Virus record (IMG/VR): IMGVR_UViG_3300044701_003263
Location: 1-22,295 of that record
Length of the DNA stretch: 22,295 nucleotides
Direction: 5' to 3' (one strand)
Source: a virus
Positions 14,728 to 22,019 of the stretch are shown piece after piece. Positions within the stretch are counted from its first letter, which is position 1, and the number at the start of each line of letters is the position of its first letter. Both the position numbers and the translations under genes were made by a program. The notes beneath the pieces are model-generated. The model was not told the origin of the DNA. It made no database searches and was given only the letters and a program-made list of their open reading frames with translations.

Positions 14728-15201
14728 TTAAATGATAATTTCAATTTGTACACCAGACACTGTAGGAAATTGTTGAGCTGTAAAACCGCTCCAAGAACTA
14801 ACGTAATTGCGAAAACTTCCGGTTGTCAATTTTCCATATCCAGATTCATTTTCAACTATAACATCTAAAAATCCGTTTGTTTTAGGTGTTTGAGGCAGTG
14901 TAAATGTAATTGCTTTGTCATTAAATAAAGTAAATTCCGGAATAACTACTGCAAAAAAACCTGGATTTGACGGGTATAAATTAGGAATTGCCGAAAACGG
15001 ATTAAAAAATATTCCATTATCAAACATTCCAGGATCTGAACCGCTAATGTATACATTGCGTATGTTAAAGAAATATTCACCCCTTAAATTTATATTTAAA
15101 TTATTTGTTGAGGATAATACGTTTGTTTCTGGGTATAAATTAAGCTTATAAGGTACTCCAGTTTTGATATTAGGTTTTGCGTATATAAAAAATCTTTCCA
15201 T
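14728..15201 (-). CDS. Unknown virion-type protein, 157 residues, beta-rich (IPT/TIG-like style)
   Basis: No family firmly recognised. The protein is beta-rich with no membrane segment. The segment FTLPQTPKTNGFLDVIVENE SGYG (split here) around residues 100-122 resembles IPT/TIG-type folds where a strand 'G-LDVIVEN-GYG' is followed by a closing strand, and the C-terminus reads QQFPTVSGVQIEIII. It starts one base after the stop of the gp15-like gene and precedes the portal, so it is co-transcribed with head-tail joining genes. A neck, sheath-terminator or baseplate-linked protein is possible. The start has no Shine-Dalgarno and probably relies on coupling. Confidence 0.65.
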   Translation of the reverse strand: MERFFIYAKPNIKTGVPYKLNLYPETNVLSSTNNLNINLRGEYFFNIRNVYISGSDPGMFDNGIFFNPFSAIPNLYPSNPGFFAVVIPEFTLFNDKAITFTLPQTPKTNGFLDVIVENESGYGKLTTGSFRNYVSSWSGFTAQQFPTVSGVQIEIII

Positions 15202-15202
15202 A

Positions 15203-15916
15203 TCAATTTAAATAAGTTAATAAATTACCGTCTGTTTGTGGTTCATCTGATACAAAATAATCAGATTGGATGGTATATATTTTGTTTACAGTTTCTTCCA
15301 TTTTCTTAAACAACCATCCTTTAATAGTAAATGTCGTTTCTGCAGAGATTCTAAAAGGTTGACTACCTTGTAAATCTGTTGGATATGTTACATTAACGTT
15401 ACCCGACCATAAAACTTCTGTTCTAATTTCATGAGGTATTTGAGATTGCTTTATACCAGGCAATTTCCAAGATATTATAATATAAGGATCACAATACGGA
15501 ATAAAATTAGTAATAATTTGGTCCATGTCTGATTGGTATTTCGTTACTATGGTCATAGCAACATTAATATTAACAGGCACTGGTTGGGGTATTTTTTTAA
15601 CAAAGTCTGCTGGTGTTTGTGATGTACTATAGGGAATGTTGAAACCTGATATCTTGTTGTAAACTCTTGACGAATCTCTAGATATTCCGGTTATATTAAC
15701 AGCTACTGCCGGTACAGTAATACCACCTGGCGCTGGTGTTGTTAAATTTTCATATAATCTTTGTTTAGGTGCGTATACAAAATTAACTTTAAAACCGCTT
15801 GATGGAGGTGTTAAAGTTCCATTATTATCATATCTTTTAATAATAATGTCATTAAAAGCTCCAACAAACTGTTCTAAAAGGGTTTGTATTTCAAAATTAA
15901 AAGTATAGTTTTTAAT
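15203..15916 (-). CDS. 15: Tail sheath stabiliser/completion protein, gp15-like, apparent ATT start
   Basis: The conventional frame beginning at GTG 15580 (125 residues) is only the C-terminal half. The same frame is open upstream to the helicase stop (15946-15944) and encodes family-like sequence: FVGAFNDIIIKRYDNNG, FKVNFVYAPKQRLYENL, TGISRDSSRVYNKISGF, then PVNINVAMTIVTKYQSDMDQ, WSGNVNVTYPTDLQG and FTIKGWLF. This is the order of T4-type gp15 (DNDI/FNDI, YAP, TKYQ-DMDQI, FTIKGWLF). No ATG, GTG or TTG precedes the conserved part. An ATT at 15916-15914 sits 7 bases after GGAG (15927-15924) and would give 237 residues with an N-terminus of family-like length (T4 gp15: 272). The protein would cap the contractile sheath at the neck. 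Alternative: a sequencing error in an ATG. Confidence 0.8.
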   Translation of the reverse strand: MKNYTFNFEIQTLLEQFVGAFNDIIIKRYDNNGTLTPPSSGFKVNFVYAPKQRLYENLTTPAPGGITVPAVAVNITGISRDSSRVYNKISGFNIPYSTSQTPADFVKKIPQPVPVNINVAMTIVTKYQSDMDQIITNFIPYCDPYIIISWKLPGIKQSQIPHEIRTEVLWSGNVNVTYPTDLQGSQPFRISAETTFTIKGWLFKKMEETVNKIYTIQSDYFVSDEPQTDGNLLTYLN

Positions 15917-15923
15917 AAAAAAT

Positions 15924-15927
15924 CTCC
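15924..15927 (-). promoter_or_regulatory. Shine-Dalgarno GGAG deciding the ATT start of the gp15-like gene
   Basis: GGAG within TTTGGAGA on the minus strand, 7 bases before ATT at 15916. It is one of the strongest ribosome sites in a window where most genes have none, and no other start codon lies within its reach. Confidence 0.6.
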
Positions 15928-15943
15928 AAAGGGTTATATATAT

Positions 15944-17614
15944 TTACATAAAACGTTCTAAAAAGTGCTTGGGTAAATGGTATTTGTTACTTAATATGGT
16001 TTTAACTGCAGTACCGTCTAAAATATATGTCGTCGAGAAATCATCAATTGAACGTGTACATCTACCGCTCATTTGAATGAGAGTGTCTAACATTTTCATA
16101 ACATAATGTTTTGGATTTTTTTCAAACATTTTTTTAATTCTTTTTGAACCTAAAGGTAGAAAAGGTGCTTTTATTATAATTTGAAATCTGCCTAAATCAT
16201 CATCTAAACTAATACCTGTATCTAAAGAAGGACTAACCAAAATAGTATCTTCTGTTTTTCTTAATTTATGGTCATCTATAATATTTTGATTTGTTGTACC
16301 AATTTCTCGAAACAGAAATCTAGGATTATTTCTAACTTTCTTTTTAAATTCTTCTGTAATTTGGTTTGTATGAGTGTGTATTATACCTTTTTCGCCTTTA
16401 TGCTTTTCACAAATTTCTAATGCTAATTTAATGATTTTGGGTAAATCCTTTTGCATTGTTTTGTATGACAGGTTATATTGCGTTGCACAATATATTGGTG
16501 ATTTTTGAGGTTCAAATGTTGATGGTATTTCAGTAAACCCATATTCGTCTTTTTTAATTCCTAAACTTTTTGCAAATTCTTCTGGATTACTAATAGTGGC
16601 AGACATCATTAAAATTTTTTCTGCTCCGCTAAAAATGTATTGAGCTACTGGTTTTATATCATAAGGTACAAACGTGACTCCTTCAGCGTCTTTTTTTTCT
16701 ACTAGGTACTCACATTCATCCCATTTTTCTAAAACTATACTCAAAGTGTTAACCATTTCTGTATATCTTCCTAGTCTTTGCATCTGTTTAAAATGTAGAC
16801 CAGATGGTGTATTCTTTTTAGAAGACATCAATGCCATTTTGTGTTTAAGATCTGCCCATTCATTTTTTAATTGTATAAAGATATCCTGCAACCAATGCTT
16901 TGCTTTAATACTATCATCTGTTATTAATTTTTTAAAGGTTATATTTTCTGATTGTAAAAATGAATAAGATACGTTTACAGTATATTGGCTTACCAATTCA
17001 TCTTCTAAATTACTAGCTTCATCGCAAATATAAAATTCCCTTTTTCTTAAAAACTCTGGAAGGTTAAAAAAAGCTTTATAATTCAAAATTGAATCTTGTT
17101 TAGTTAAAGCTTCATTTCGTGTTTTATAATAAGGGCATCTATTTTTGTCAAAGCATTCCTGTTTAAGCTTTGGTGAAAAGAGGCAAGGTGCGAAATTGAC
17201 AGTTAAATTCGGGTCAACTGCACACATATAATTACTTTTACCCTTAACGGATATTAGTTCTGGAAACAACGATAGGTATTGATCTTGTAATGATTTGGTA
17301 ACTGTTAATATAAATGCTCCAAACGGTTTATTATTTAAAAATAAATCTTCATGAACATAACCACCATTTTTATCTTTTTTATATATGCCATATGATTCTA
17401 TAATGTCTTTGCGTATATCATCTATAGGTGATGTAGCTCTAGCAGCGGATACTCCTATGTGAGATTTTCCAGAACCAGTCGGCAAATTTACTATAGCATA
17501 TTTTTTCCCGGAAGAAAAAATATCTTGTATTTTTTTAAATGCTTCTTTCTGTTGTTGACGTGGTGTGTCTTGTGAGGGGAAATTCTCTAAAAAATTAAAT
17601 TTGTTCTTCTCCAC
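15944..17614 (-). CDS. DinG/XPD-type superfamily 2 helicase with Fe-S cysteines
   Basis: 556 residues. Walker A is at 45-51 (PTGSGKS). Four Cys (C131, C144, C154, C160) lie between motifs I and II in the spacing of the 4Fe-4S domain of the XPD/DinG family. Motif II is DEAS (198-201) in place of DEAH. SATIS lies mid-protein (motif III region), and motif VI is QMSGRCTR (514-521). XPD/DinG enzymes unwind DNA 5'-3' using ATP. In a phage it could act in replication, recombination or R-loop removal. The GTG start at 17614 is the first start codon after an in-frame stop and overlaps the upstream gene by 20 bases. The order helicase, gp15, portal shows that DNA-metabolism and virion genes share one transcript here. 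Confidence 0.88.
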   Translation of the reverse strand: MEKNKFNFLENFPSQDTPRQQQKEAFKKIQDIFSSGKKYAIVNLPTGSGKSHIGVSAARATSPIDDIRKDIIESYGIYKKDKNGGYVHEDLFLNNKPFGAFILTVTKSLQDQYLSLFPELISVKGKSNYMCAVDPNLTVNFAPCLFSPKLKQECFDKNRCPYYKTRNEALTKQDSILNYKAFFNLPEFLRKREFYICDEASNLEDELVSQYTVNVSYSFLQSENITFKKLITDDSIKAKHWLQDIFIQLKNEWADLKHKMALMSSKKNTPSGLHFKQMQRLGRYTEMVNTLSIVLEKWDECEYLVEKKDAEGVTFVPYDIKPVAQYIFSGAEKILMMSATISNPEEFAKSLGIKKDEYGFTEIPSTFEPQKSPIYCATQYNLSYKTMQKDLPKIIKLALEICEKHKGEKGIIHTHTNQITEEFKKKVRNNPRFLFREIGTTNQNIIDDHKLRKTEDTILVSPSLDTGISLDDDLGRFQIIIKAPFLPLGSKRIKKMFEKNPKHYVMKMLDTLIQMSGRCTRSIDDFSTTYILDGTAVKTILSNKYHLPKHFLERFM

Positions 17615-17837
17615 GTTTAATTATACTAAAGTTTACTACTTTTCTCACGCACATACAAGGAATAAATCCATAATGTTGAGCATCTCTTCCTGTATATCCT
17701 CTACCGTAACATTTTTTGCAACTCGATGAAGGTTTTTTAAGAAGTGGCATTTGTCCTTCGTCTATTAAATTAATATCCGACTCAGGAAGATCGTAAAAAG
17801 TTCCTGAGAATATACTAAACATAGGTATGGTTTTCAT
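17595..17837 (-). CDS. Small zinc-finger protein (CxxCxGRGYxG, DnaJ-like finger)
   Basis: 80 residues. C40, C43, C61 and C63 in SCKKCYGRGYTGRD and IPCMCVRK form a likely single zinc site; CxxCxGRGY is the knuckle style of the DnaJ central domain, although DnaJ's J domain and other repeats are missing. Similar small proteins occur in T4-like phages, with no known role. The gene starts just after the upstream stop and overlaps the helicase gene by 20 bases, so it may work with the helicase or simply be co-expressed. Confidence 0.75.
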   Translation of the reverse strand: MKTIPMFSIFSGTFYDLPESDINLIDEGQMPLLKKPSSSCKKCYGRGYTGRDAQHYGFIPCMCVRKVVNFSIIKRGEEQI

Positions 17838-17838
17838 A

Positions 17839-18198
17839 TCAAGTGTTTGAACAGTTTATAGTTAAAATTGAATTCCAAAATTTATTATTCGAATTTCTAG
17901 AACTATATAATCTCAAATAAGTTTCTATTTCTGGTGACAGTTTTGACAAGGTTTTGATTCGATAATCGAAATATACTAAATTATCTTCTTCATGTATTTC
18001 TACACCATAAGGAATTGGTACTTCTATTTTTTCTTTTGGTTTTTTGTTTGTATCCATTACAAACATTATATAAAAATTTTTTTGATAAAATAAAATTAAT
18101 TTACCCTGTTTATATGTTTTATTACCAAATTCTAAAGACAAATTTTTTTGTAATAAAAATTTGCAAGCTTGCTCTGTAATTGACCCGTTAATTGTCAT
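17839..18198 (-). CDS. Unknown 119-residue protein
   Basis: No family recognised. It has a basic N-terminal half with aromatic beta-type strands (KLILFYQKNFYIMFVMD), a proline/lysine linker (NKKPKEKIEVPIPYG) and a C-terminal helix-like segment (YFDYRIKTLSKLSPEIETYL) followed by KFWNSILTI. Its ATG at 18198 overlaps the upstream stop, so it belongs to the same operon. No signal peptide or membrane helix is evident. Confidence 0.65.
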   Translation of the reverse strand: MTINGSITEQACKFLLQKNLSLEFGNKTYKQGKLILFYQKNFYIMFVMDTNKKPKEKIEVPIPYGVEIHEEDNLVYFDYRIKTLSKLSPEIETYLRLYSSRNSNNKFWNSILTINCSNT

Positions 18199-18572
18199 TT
18201 GCTCATAAATGCAGCTTTTTGTTGTGCTGTCATTTTACCTATAACTTTATTGAAATAATCCCAAAATTTTTCTGGTGGTCTTGATGGGACTGTAGAAACT
18301 ACTTCACAGGCGTCAACTGGTATGTTGCGCCAATCTTGAAATAAAATATCCCATACTGTTAATAAACCTTTTGATGCTGCGTTGTATGCTGCAGTTTTTG
18401 TTGGTGGTTTAAAATTTAAAATTTGTCTTCCTAATTCTGAATCTAAAATTAGAGGGTCTAATGTCGTTAACATACGTCTGGTTCTTGGTAAAACTCTTGT
18501 TCTTCGAACAAATTTTAATTCAACTATGTTAGCTTGACATAATTGTTTTAAACCGCCTATTGACAATTTCAC
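18195..18572 (-). CDS. DUF2693-like phage protein
   Basis: 125 residues. The layout VELKFVRR...TRRMLTTLDP, then LLTVWDILFQDWRNIPVDAC, resembles DUF2693 (small phage proteins with V-F-K---RTM-CTL ... VWD----WRS). The resemblance is by motif memory and should be checked by profile search. The role is unknown. The start is GTG at 18572, overlapping the stop of the GroES-like gene (GTGA), and it ends in a 4-base overlap with the next gene. The C-terminal 30 residues (FWDYFNKVIGKMTAQQKAAF) form a likely helix. Confidence 0.65.
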   Translation of the reverse strand: MKLSIGGLKQLCQANIVELKFVRRTRVLPRTRRMLTTLDPLILDSELGRQILNFKPPTKTAAYNAASKGLLTVWDILFQDWRNIPVDACEVVSTVPSRPPEKFWDYFNKVIGKMTAQQKAAFMSK

Positions 18573-18967
18573 ACGTTTGGTTTTTTAACAAATTTTGGTT
18601 CACATACACCAAAAATACGTCCCTCACTCAAGAAGACTATATTTTTAATGTCGTTTATGCTTGCAGCTTTTATTCCTTTGTCATTTGGGAAGACTACATG
18701 GTCTCCTTCCTTAACGGTTTTGCAATTAGGGCCTGCTAAAATAACTTTGCCTACCCTCCAAACAAAATTTACAGCATTGATTGGAACCCAAAGATCTCCC
18801 CTTTTAATTTCTGTTCCTTCTTCATTGACGTCTATGTATTGAACCATTAAAATATCATCTAATACTTGTGTTAATTTCCACCCATCTAATTCTAGGGCAT
18901 GTCCTTGATATTCGTCTAGTTGTACTTTTCCACCAATTTTATCTTCTAAGTTAGGTCTGGCTATCAT
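18569..18967 (-). CDS. GroES-like co-chaperonin
   Basis: 132 residues. A GroES-like core begins near residue 35: DDILMVQYIDVNEEGTEIKR, GDLWVPINAVNFVWRVGKVI, LAGPNCKTVKEGDHVVFPND, KGIKAA, then RIFGVCEP. This follows the GroES order (D-VLV..., G-V---G, V--GD-V-F). T4 encodes its own co-chaperonin, gp31, to fold capsid protein with host GroEL, so a similar role is plausible. The first 34 residues are an extra N-terminal segment. It is smaller in similarity than a true bacterial GroES, so a GroES-like fold with another job cannot be excluded. Co-transcribed with DNA-metabolism genes. Confidence 0.65.
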   Translation of the reverse strand: MIARPNLEDKIGGKVQLDEYQGHALELDGWKLTQVLDDILMVQYIDVNEEGTEIKRGDLWVPINAVNFVWRVGKVILAGPNCKTVKEGDHVVFPNDKGIKAASINDIKNIVFLSEGRIFGVCEPKFVKKPNV

Positions 18968-18971
18968 AAGG

Positions 18972-19364
18972 TTATTTAACTAAGCTCTTCATTTCGTCAA
19001 GCGTTTGATTATACAAATCAATTTCTCTTTGTGACATTTCTAATTGAGTGTTAAAATTTGATTCTTCTGTTTGTGTGTTTTCTTTTTGTTTCTTTTTTAT
19101 GTAAGACAATCTACCCGTATATTTGGGTAGTATTATTCTATAAAACTGTGCTGCAAATAGAGAATTTTTATATAAATCTGTTTTATTTAACCATCTATTA
19201 GATGTAGCATTGACAATTTGTGCAAAAGAAGAGTCTACCATTGACAGCCATCTATTAACGATAAAGCTGCTAGGCATTTGTATTGTAGATGGATCTTTTA
19301 AAGTTTTTTTAAGAATCCAATCTAAACATTCAAAAAGATTGTCATTATACTTTTTTTTGAACAT
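18972..19364 (-). CDS. Small helical protein, possibly clamp-loader small subunit (gp62-like)
   Basis: 130 residues from ATG 19364, whose first base overlaps the upstream stop (TGATG). A further upstream ATG at 19397 would add 11 residues but overlap the previous gene by 34 bases, so 19364 is preferred. The core (PSSFIVNRWLSMVDSSFAQI, FYRIILPKYTGRLSYIKKK) resembles the 'NR-LSM ... PK--RI-YIKK' pattern that I associate with small clamp-loader subunits of T4-like phages. This is a weak call. The C-terminal 40 residues are Gln/Glu-rich and probably helical. No gp44-like large subunit or clamp gene lies in the window to support it. Confidence 0.55.
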   Translation of the reverse strand: MFKKKYNDNLFECLDWILKKTLKDPSTIQMPSSFIVNRWLSMVDSSFAQIVNATSNRWLNKTDLYKNSLFAAQFYRIILPKYTGRLSYIKKKQKENTQTEESNFNTQLEMSQREIDLYNQTLDEMKSLVK

Positions 19365-19936
19365 CAAATAATAACCTTTGTTGTTGCTATAAAACAACTT
19401 TTCAAGGTTGAATAAAATAAATCTTTAACGGTTTGTGTTAGATAATTTACTTTATCATCTTCAATATTGAGAGAAAATGCAAAAGATGGAGCCTTTTCAC
19501 CTGCGTTTATATTCAAAGCAAGATGTCCTAGTGCAACATTACCGTCTACAACTTTAGTTATACTAACACTAGCTTTACCGAAATTTTCGTCATCTGGTCT
19601 ACGAATCATGATGTCGTCTCCTTCAACTATAACCTCAAAAGGACCAAACGGTCCTGATCCTAAAGTTTCTCCAATATATTGAGCGAATAGGCGTTGGAAG
19701 AAAACTGCACCTGAAGGACATAAGTTAGGAATCTCCCAACAAAAATTTAAAGCATCATCTGAATATATGTAATCATTGTTAAGTTTGTCTTCAAGGTCTA
19801 TTAAATTGTCGGTAACATCCATCTTACCGCGAAAGATTGTAATAACACCTAAAGGATTGTAATCGTCTTTAAAAAGTTCGTAACCAAATCTTTTATGGAT
19901 TAATGATCCATCATAATCTTTAATATCGTAATTCAT
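19364..19936 (-). CDS. DUF366-like protein
   Basis: 190 residues. Motifs in DUF366 order: KDYDGSLI (6-13), FRGKMDV (35-41), LIDLED (45-50), YSDDALNF (58-65), QRLF (81-84), EGDDI (105-109), KASVSI (121-126) and GHLALNIN (137-144). DUF366 proteins occur in archaea, bacteria and phages; no reaction is established to my knowledge. Conserved acidic and His residues (D60, D61, D107, D108, H138) could form an active site. It stands directly after the glutaminase and near queC, so a part in 7-deazaguanine metabolism is an attractive inference. The gap to the upstream gene is 3 bases. Confidence 0.7.
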   Translation of the reverse strand: MNYDIKDYDGSLIHKRFGYELFKDDYNPLGVITIFRGKMDVTDNLIDLEDKLNNDYIYSDDALNFCWEIPNLCPSGAVFFQRLFAQYIGETLGSGPFGPFEVIVEGDDIMIRRPDDENFGKASVSITKVVDGNVALGHLALNINAGEKAPSFAFSLNIEDDKVNYLTQTVKDLFYSTLKSCFIATTKVII

Positions 19937-19939
19937 AAA

Positions 19940-20599
19940 TTATAGTATAAAATACTTTCTTTGTCTTTTCAACCTATCACTTTCATTTTTATCTTCAAAT
20001 TTTAAAAAGTTTTGATCACTTTGATATATAGCTCCTTCTGGCATTAAATTTTTACAATCGGTGGTTTGGACAGATGAAAACGAATCCATTGCATCATTCC
20101 AAAATATACTATTATCACCTCTTCCAACAAAAATTATTCTTTCTTCTATATCATACAACCATATTGCATATGTTCCTGAAATGTGTTCTAATGTCAGTTT
20201 AAAGGAAATATAGCTGTTTTTGGTTTGTTTATAATAATTGTTATATAAAAAAGGTATCCATTGACTATCTACTACAAACTCTGTTTTCCAATTTTCTTCT
20301 AATTCTAAAGTATTTATTAAAATTCCATTATGTGCCGCTATAGCTCTTCCAATATTAAATGGGTGGTTGTAGGAAAGACCTCTGCCCTTTTCATTTGTAG
20401 TAGGTGCTCTGTTATGTCCTAAATTATAAGAAGTGGATTCAAGATATAATGTAAATTCTGGAGTGTCTTTAAATTTTTGAATAGCATATCCTTCTTTACC
20501 TATGTGTAGATAACCTACACCTTCACTTCCTCTTGACTTGTTTGTTTCGTGTAATTCGTAAAATTGTTCTGGTGTTATTGCACCGTATATACCGCACAT
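19940..20599 (-). CDS. Class II (Ntn) glutamine amidotransferase domain protein, stand-alone
   Basis: 219 residues. It begins MCGIYG, so Cys2 would be the N-terminal nucleophile after Met removal. Other class II glutaminase marks are RGSEGVG (23-29), GHNRAPT (61-67), NHPF (78-81), HNGIL (90-94) and DSQ (111-113, equivalent to the D that binds glutamine in GlmS/PurF). Only the glutaminase domain is present; there is no PRTase, SIS or synthetase domain. It would release ammonia from glutamine for a partner enzyme. QueC two genes upstream uses ammonia, and fused Gat-QueC proteins are known in phages that make 7-deazaguanine-modified DNA. The most likely partner is therefore QueC, here as a separate subunit; the DUF366 protein is another candidate. 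Confidence 0.85.
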   Translation of the reverse strand: MCGIYGAITPEQFYELHETNKSRGSEGVGYLHIGKEGYAIQKFKDTPEFTLYLESTSYNLGHNRAPTTNEKGRGLSYNHPFNIGRAIAAHNGILINTLELEENWKTEFVVDSQWIPFLYNNYYKQTKNSYISFKLTLEHISGTYAIWLYDIEERIIFVGRGDNSIFWNDAMDSFSSVQTTDCKNLMPEGAIYQSDQNFLKFEDKNESDRLKRQRKYFIL

Positions 20600-20600
20600 A

Positions 20601-21302
20601 TTATTTGTATTTTTGTTTAAATTTTTCTGCGCTTTGTTTCCAAGCTTCTGACATCATACTGTCGCCCATTCCGAAATGCACTACTTTAATAGGATATACT
20701 CCCATTTTTAATCTATTTTTATTTGCTCTTAAACAAAAAGATATATCATAATGGTGAAAATCAAAATCTTCATCAAATTTAGTATCGGTTTCAAGTAATT
20801 TTGCTACATTTACAGCTATAAACAATCCATCTAAAACTAATGTTCTTGAATCTGTTGGACCAAATACTGTAGTCCAATAATGTTTGTCTTTAGAATGGGC
20901 TACTTCTCCTACCATTTGTTCTCTTGGTGACATCAAATGCCATGCTGGCATAGGAGAATTTAAATCACAAATTTTAGCTCCAGCTAACCCCACTATGTCA
21001 TATTTTTCAAAAGCCAATGCTATTTTTTCTTCAAAAAATATGTCTTCAATTAAGACATCATCATGAATAAAAATTATTTTTTTGTGTTTATTATTTTCAT
21101 TTATAAAGGCGTTGTAATTCCAAGGTAAACCTTTTTTATTTTCGTAAATTATAGAAGCAATTTTACTTAAACCTGATTTTTGTAAAAAAAATGAAGCAGG
21201 GCTTTTATTCCAAAAGTATTCTTTTGAATGTGGAGTCGCTATGACAATTTGATATTCATTAAAATCAAAATGAGGGGTGTGTCCTAAAACTATTTCATTC
21301 AT
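20601..21302 (-). CDS. Glycosyltransferase, GT2/StrF-like
   Basis: 233 residues. GLPWNYNAFI (58-67) precedes FIHDDV (78-83), the nucleotide-sugar and metal-binding DD of GT-A folds. LDGLFIAV (157-164) and FDEDFDFHHYDISFCLRA (176-193) are typical acceptor and catalytic regions, and H209 lies in VVHFG. The whole resembles the StrF-type domain (GT2 relatives) in which a short N-terminal Rossmann part is followed by 'F-HDDV'. The ATG at 21302 overlaps the queC stop by 4 bases. Placed between queC and the glutaminase, it may glycosylate the modified base, but virion or host-surface sugar targets are also possible. Donor and acceptor cannot be read from sequence. Confidence 0.8.
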   Translation of the reverse strand: MNEIVLGHTPHFDFNEYQIVIATPHSKEYFWNKSPASFFLQKSGLSKIASIIYENKKGLPWNYNAFINENNKHKKIIFIHDDVLIEDIFFEEKIALAFEKYDIVGLAGAKICDLNSPMPAWHLMSPREQMVGEVAHSKDKHYWTTVFGPTDSRTLVLDGLFIAVNVAKLLETDTKFDEDFDFHHYDISFCLRANKNRLKMGVYPIKVVHFGMGDSMMSEAWKQSAEKFKQKYK

Positions 21303-22009
21303 GTTATTTTACAATTATATTCTTTCCAAGGTATTTCTACTGCATAAGGAATCGGATCTTTATACCCTGCTTCTATAAAACCTTGAATTCTAGAAGAACA
21401 TGAAGCACATTTACCGCATGCTTTGTCTTCTCCCTTATAACAAGTGTGTGTATATATAAAATTAACTTTGTTATCGATTCCTTCCTTGATAATATCTGCT
21501 TTTGAATAGGTTATAAAAGGAGCCTTAATACTGATTTTATTGCGTCTATTTAAACCTATAATTTTATTCATGTAATCTAAAAAATCTAATGAACAATCCC
21601 AGTGACCGCTATGGGTGTCTACTTCTGCTGCTCCATAATAGACGGTAGAGGCGTTTTCAGATTCTGCTACAGCTGTAGCTATAGATAAAAACATCATGTT
21701 GCGATTAGGAACATAGGTTATAGGTTGGGGATCACCTAAAACTTCTTTAACATCCGGTACTTTAAGGTCGGTATTTAAAAGAGACGAAGTATGTATAACG
21801 TCTTTTAAAAAAGATATATCTAACAATTTATGGGGGATATCTAAATGCATGCATTGGTATAATGCCATTTTTAGTTCTCTGCTATGTCTTTGCCCGTAAT
21901 TAAACAATAAAGCAATAGGGTTGGTTTCACGAGCTGCTTTATATAAAAGACACGTCGAGTCCAAACCTCCGCTCATCAATACAATTGATTTATCTTTTTT
22001 GCCTTCCAT
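21299..22009 (-). CDS. queC: QueC, 7-cyano-7-deazaguanine (preQ0) synthase
   Basis: 236 residues (E. coli QueC 231). SGGLDST (13-19) is the PP-loop that binds ATP; YVPNRNMMFLSIA follows; C190, C198, C201 and C204 bind zinc with the E. coli spacing (C188, C197, C200, C203). QueC converts 7-carboxy-7-deazaguanine to preQ0 through an amide intermediate, using ATP and ammonia. In phages preQ0 or its intermediates can be inserted in DNA (by DpdA) and protect against restriction, or feed tRNA queuosine. First gene of the minus-strand operon in this window; the 24-base gap to the divergent plus-strand gene holds no clear Shine-Dalgarno. Confidence 0.95.
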   Translation of the reverse strand: MEGKKDKSIVLMSGGLDSTCLLYKAARETNPIALLFNYGQRHSRELKMALYQCMHLDIPHKLLDISFLKDVIHTSSLLNTDLKVPDVKEVLGDPQPITYVPNRNMMFLSIATAVAESENASTVYYGAAEVDTHSGHWDCSLDFLDYMNKIIGLNRRNKISIKAPFITYSKADIIKEGIDNKVNFIYTHTCYKGEDKACGKCASCSSRIQGFIEAGYKDPIPYAVEIPWKEYNCKIT

Positions 22010-22011
22010 AA

Positions 22012-22019
22012 GATAAATA
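22012..22019 (+). promoter_or_regulatory. Candidate T4-like late promoter element for the plus-strand gene
   Basis: GATAAATA on the plus strand, 14 bases before the ATG at 22034, within the short divergent intergenic region. It is the same core as the minus-strand elements at 14720-14727 and 8958-8965. Confidence 0.35.

Noticed and set aside
15203-15580. 125-residue gene starting at GTG 15580
   Set aside because: Family-conserved sequence continues in frame for another 112 codons upstream, so the GTG is internal.
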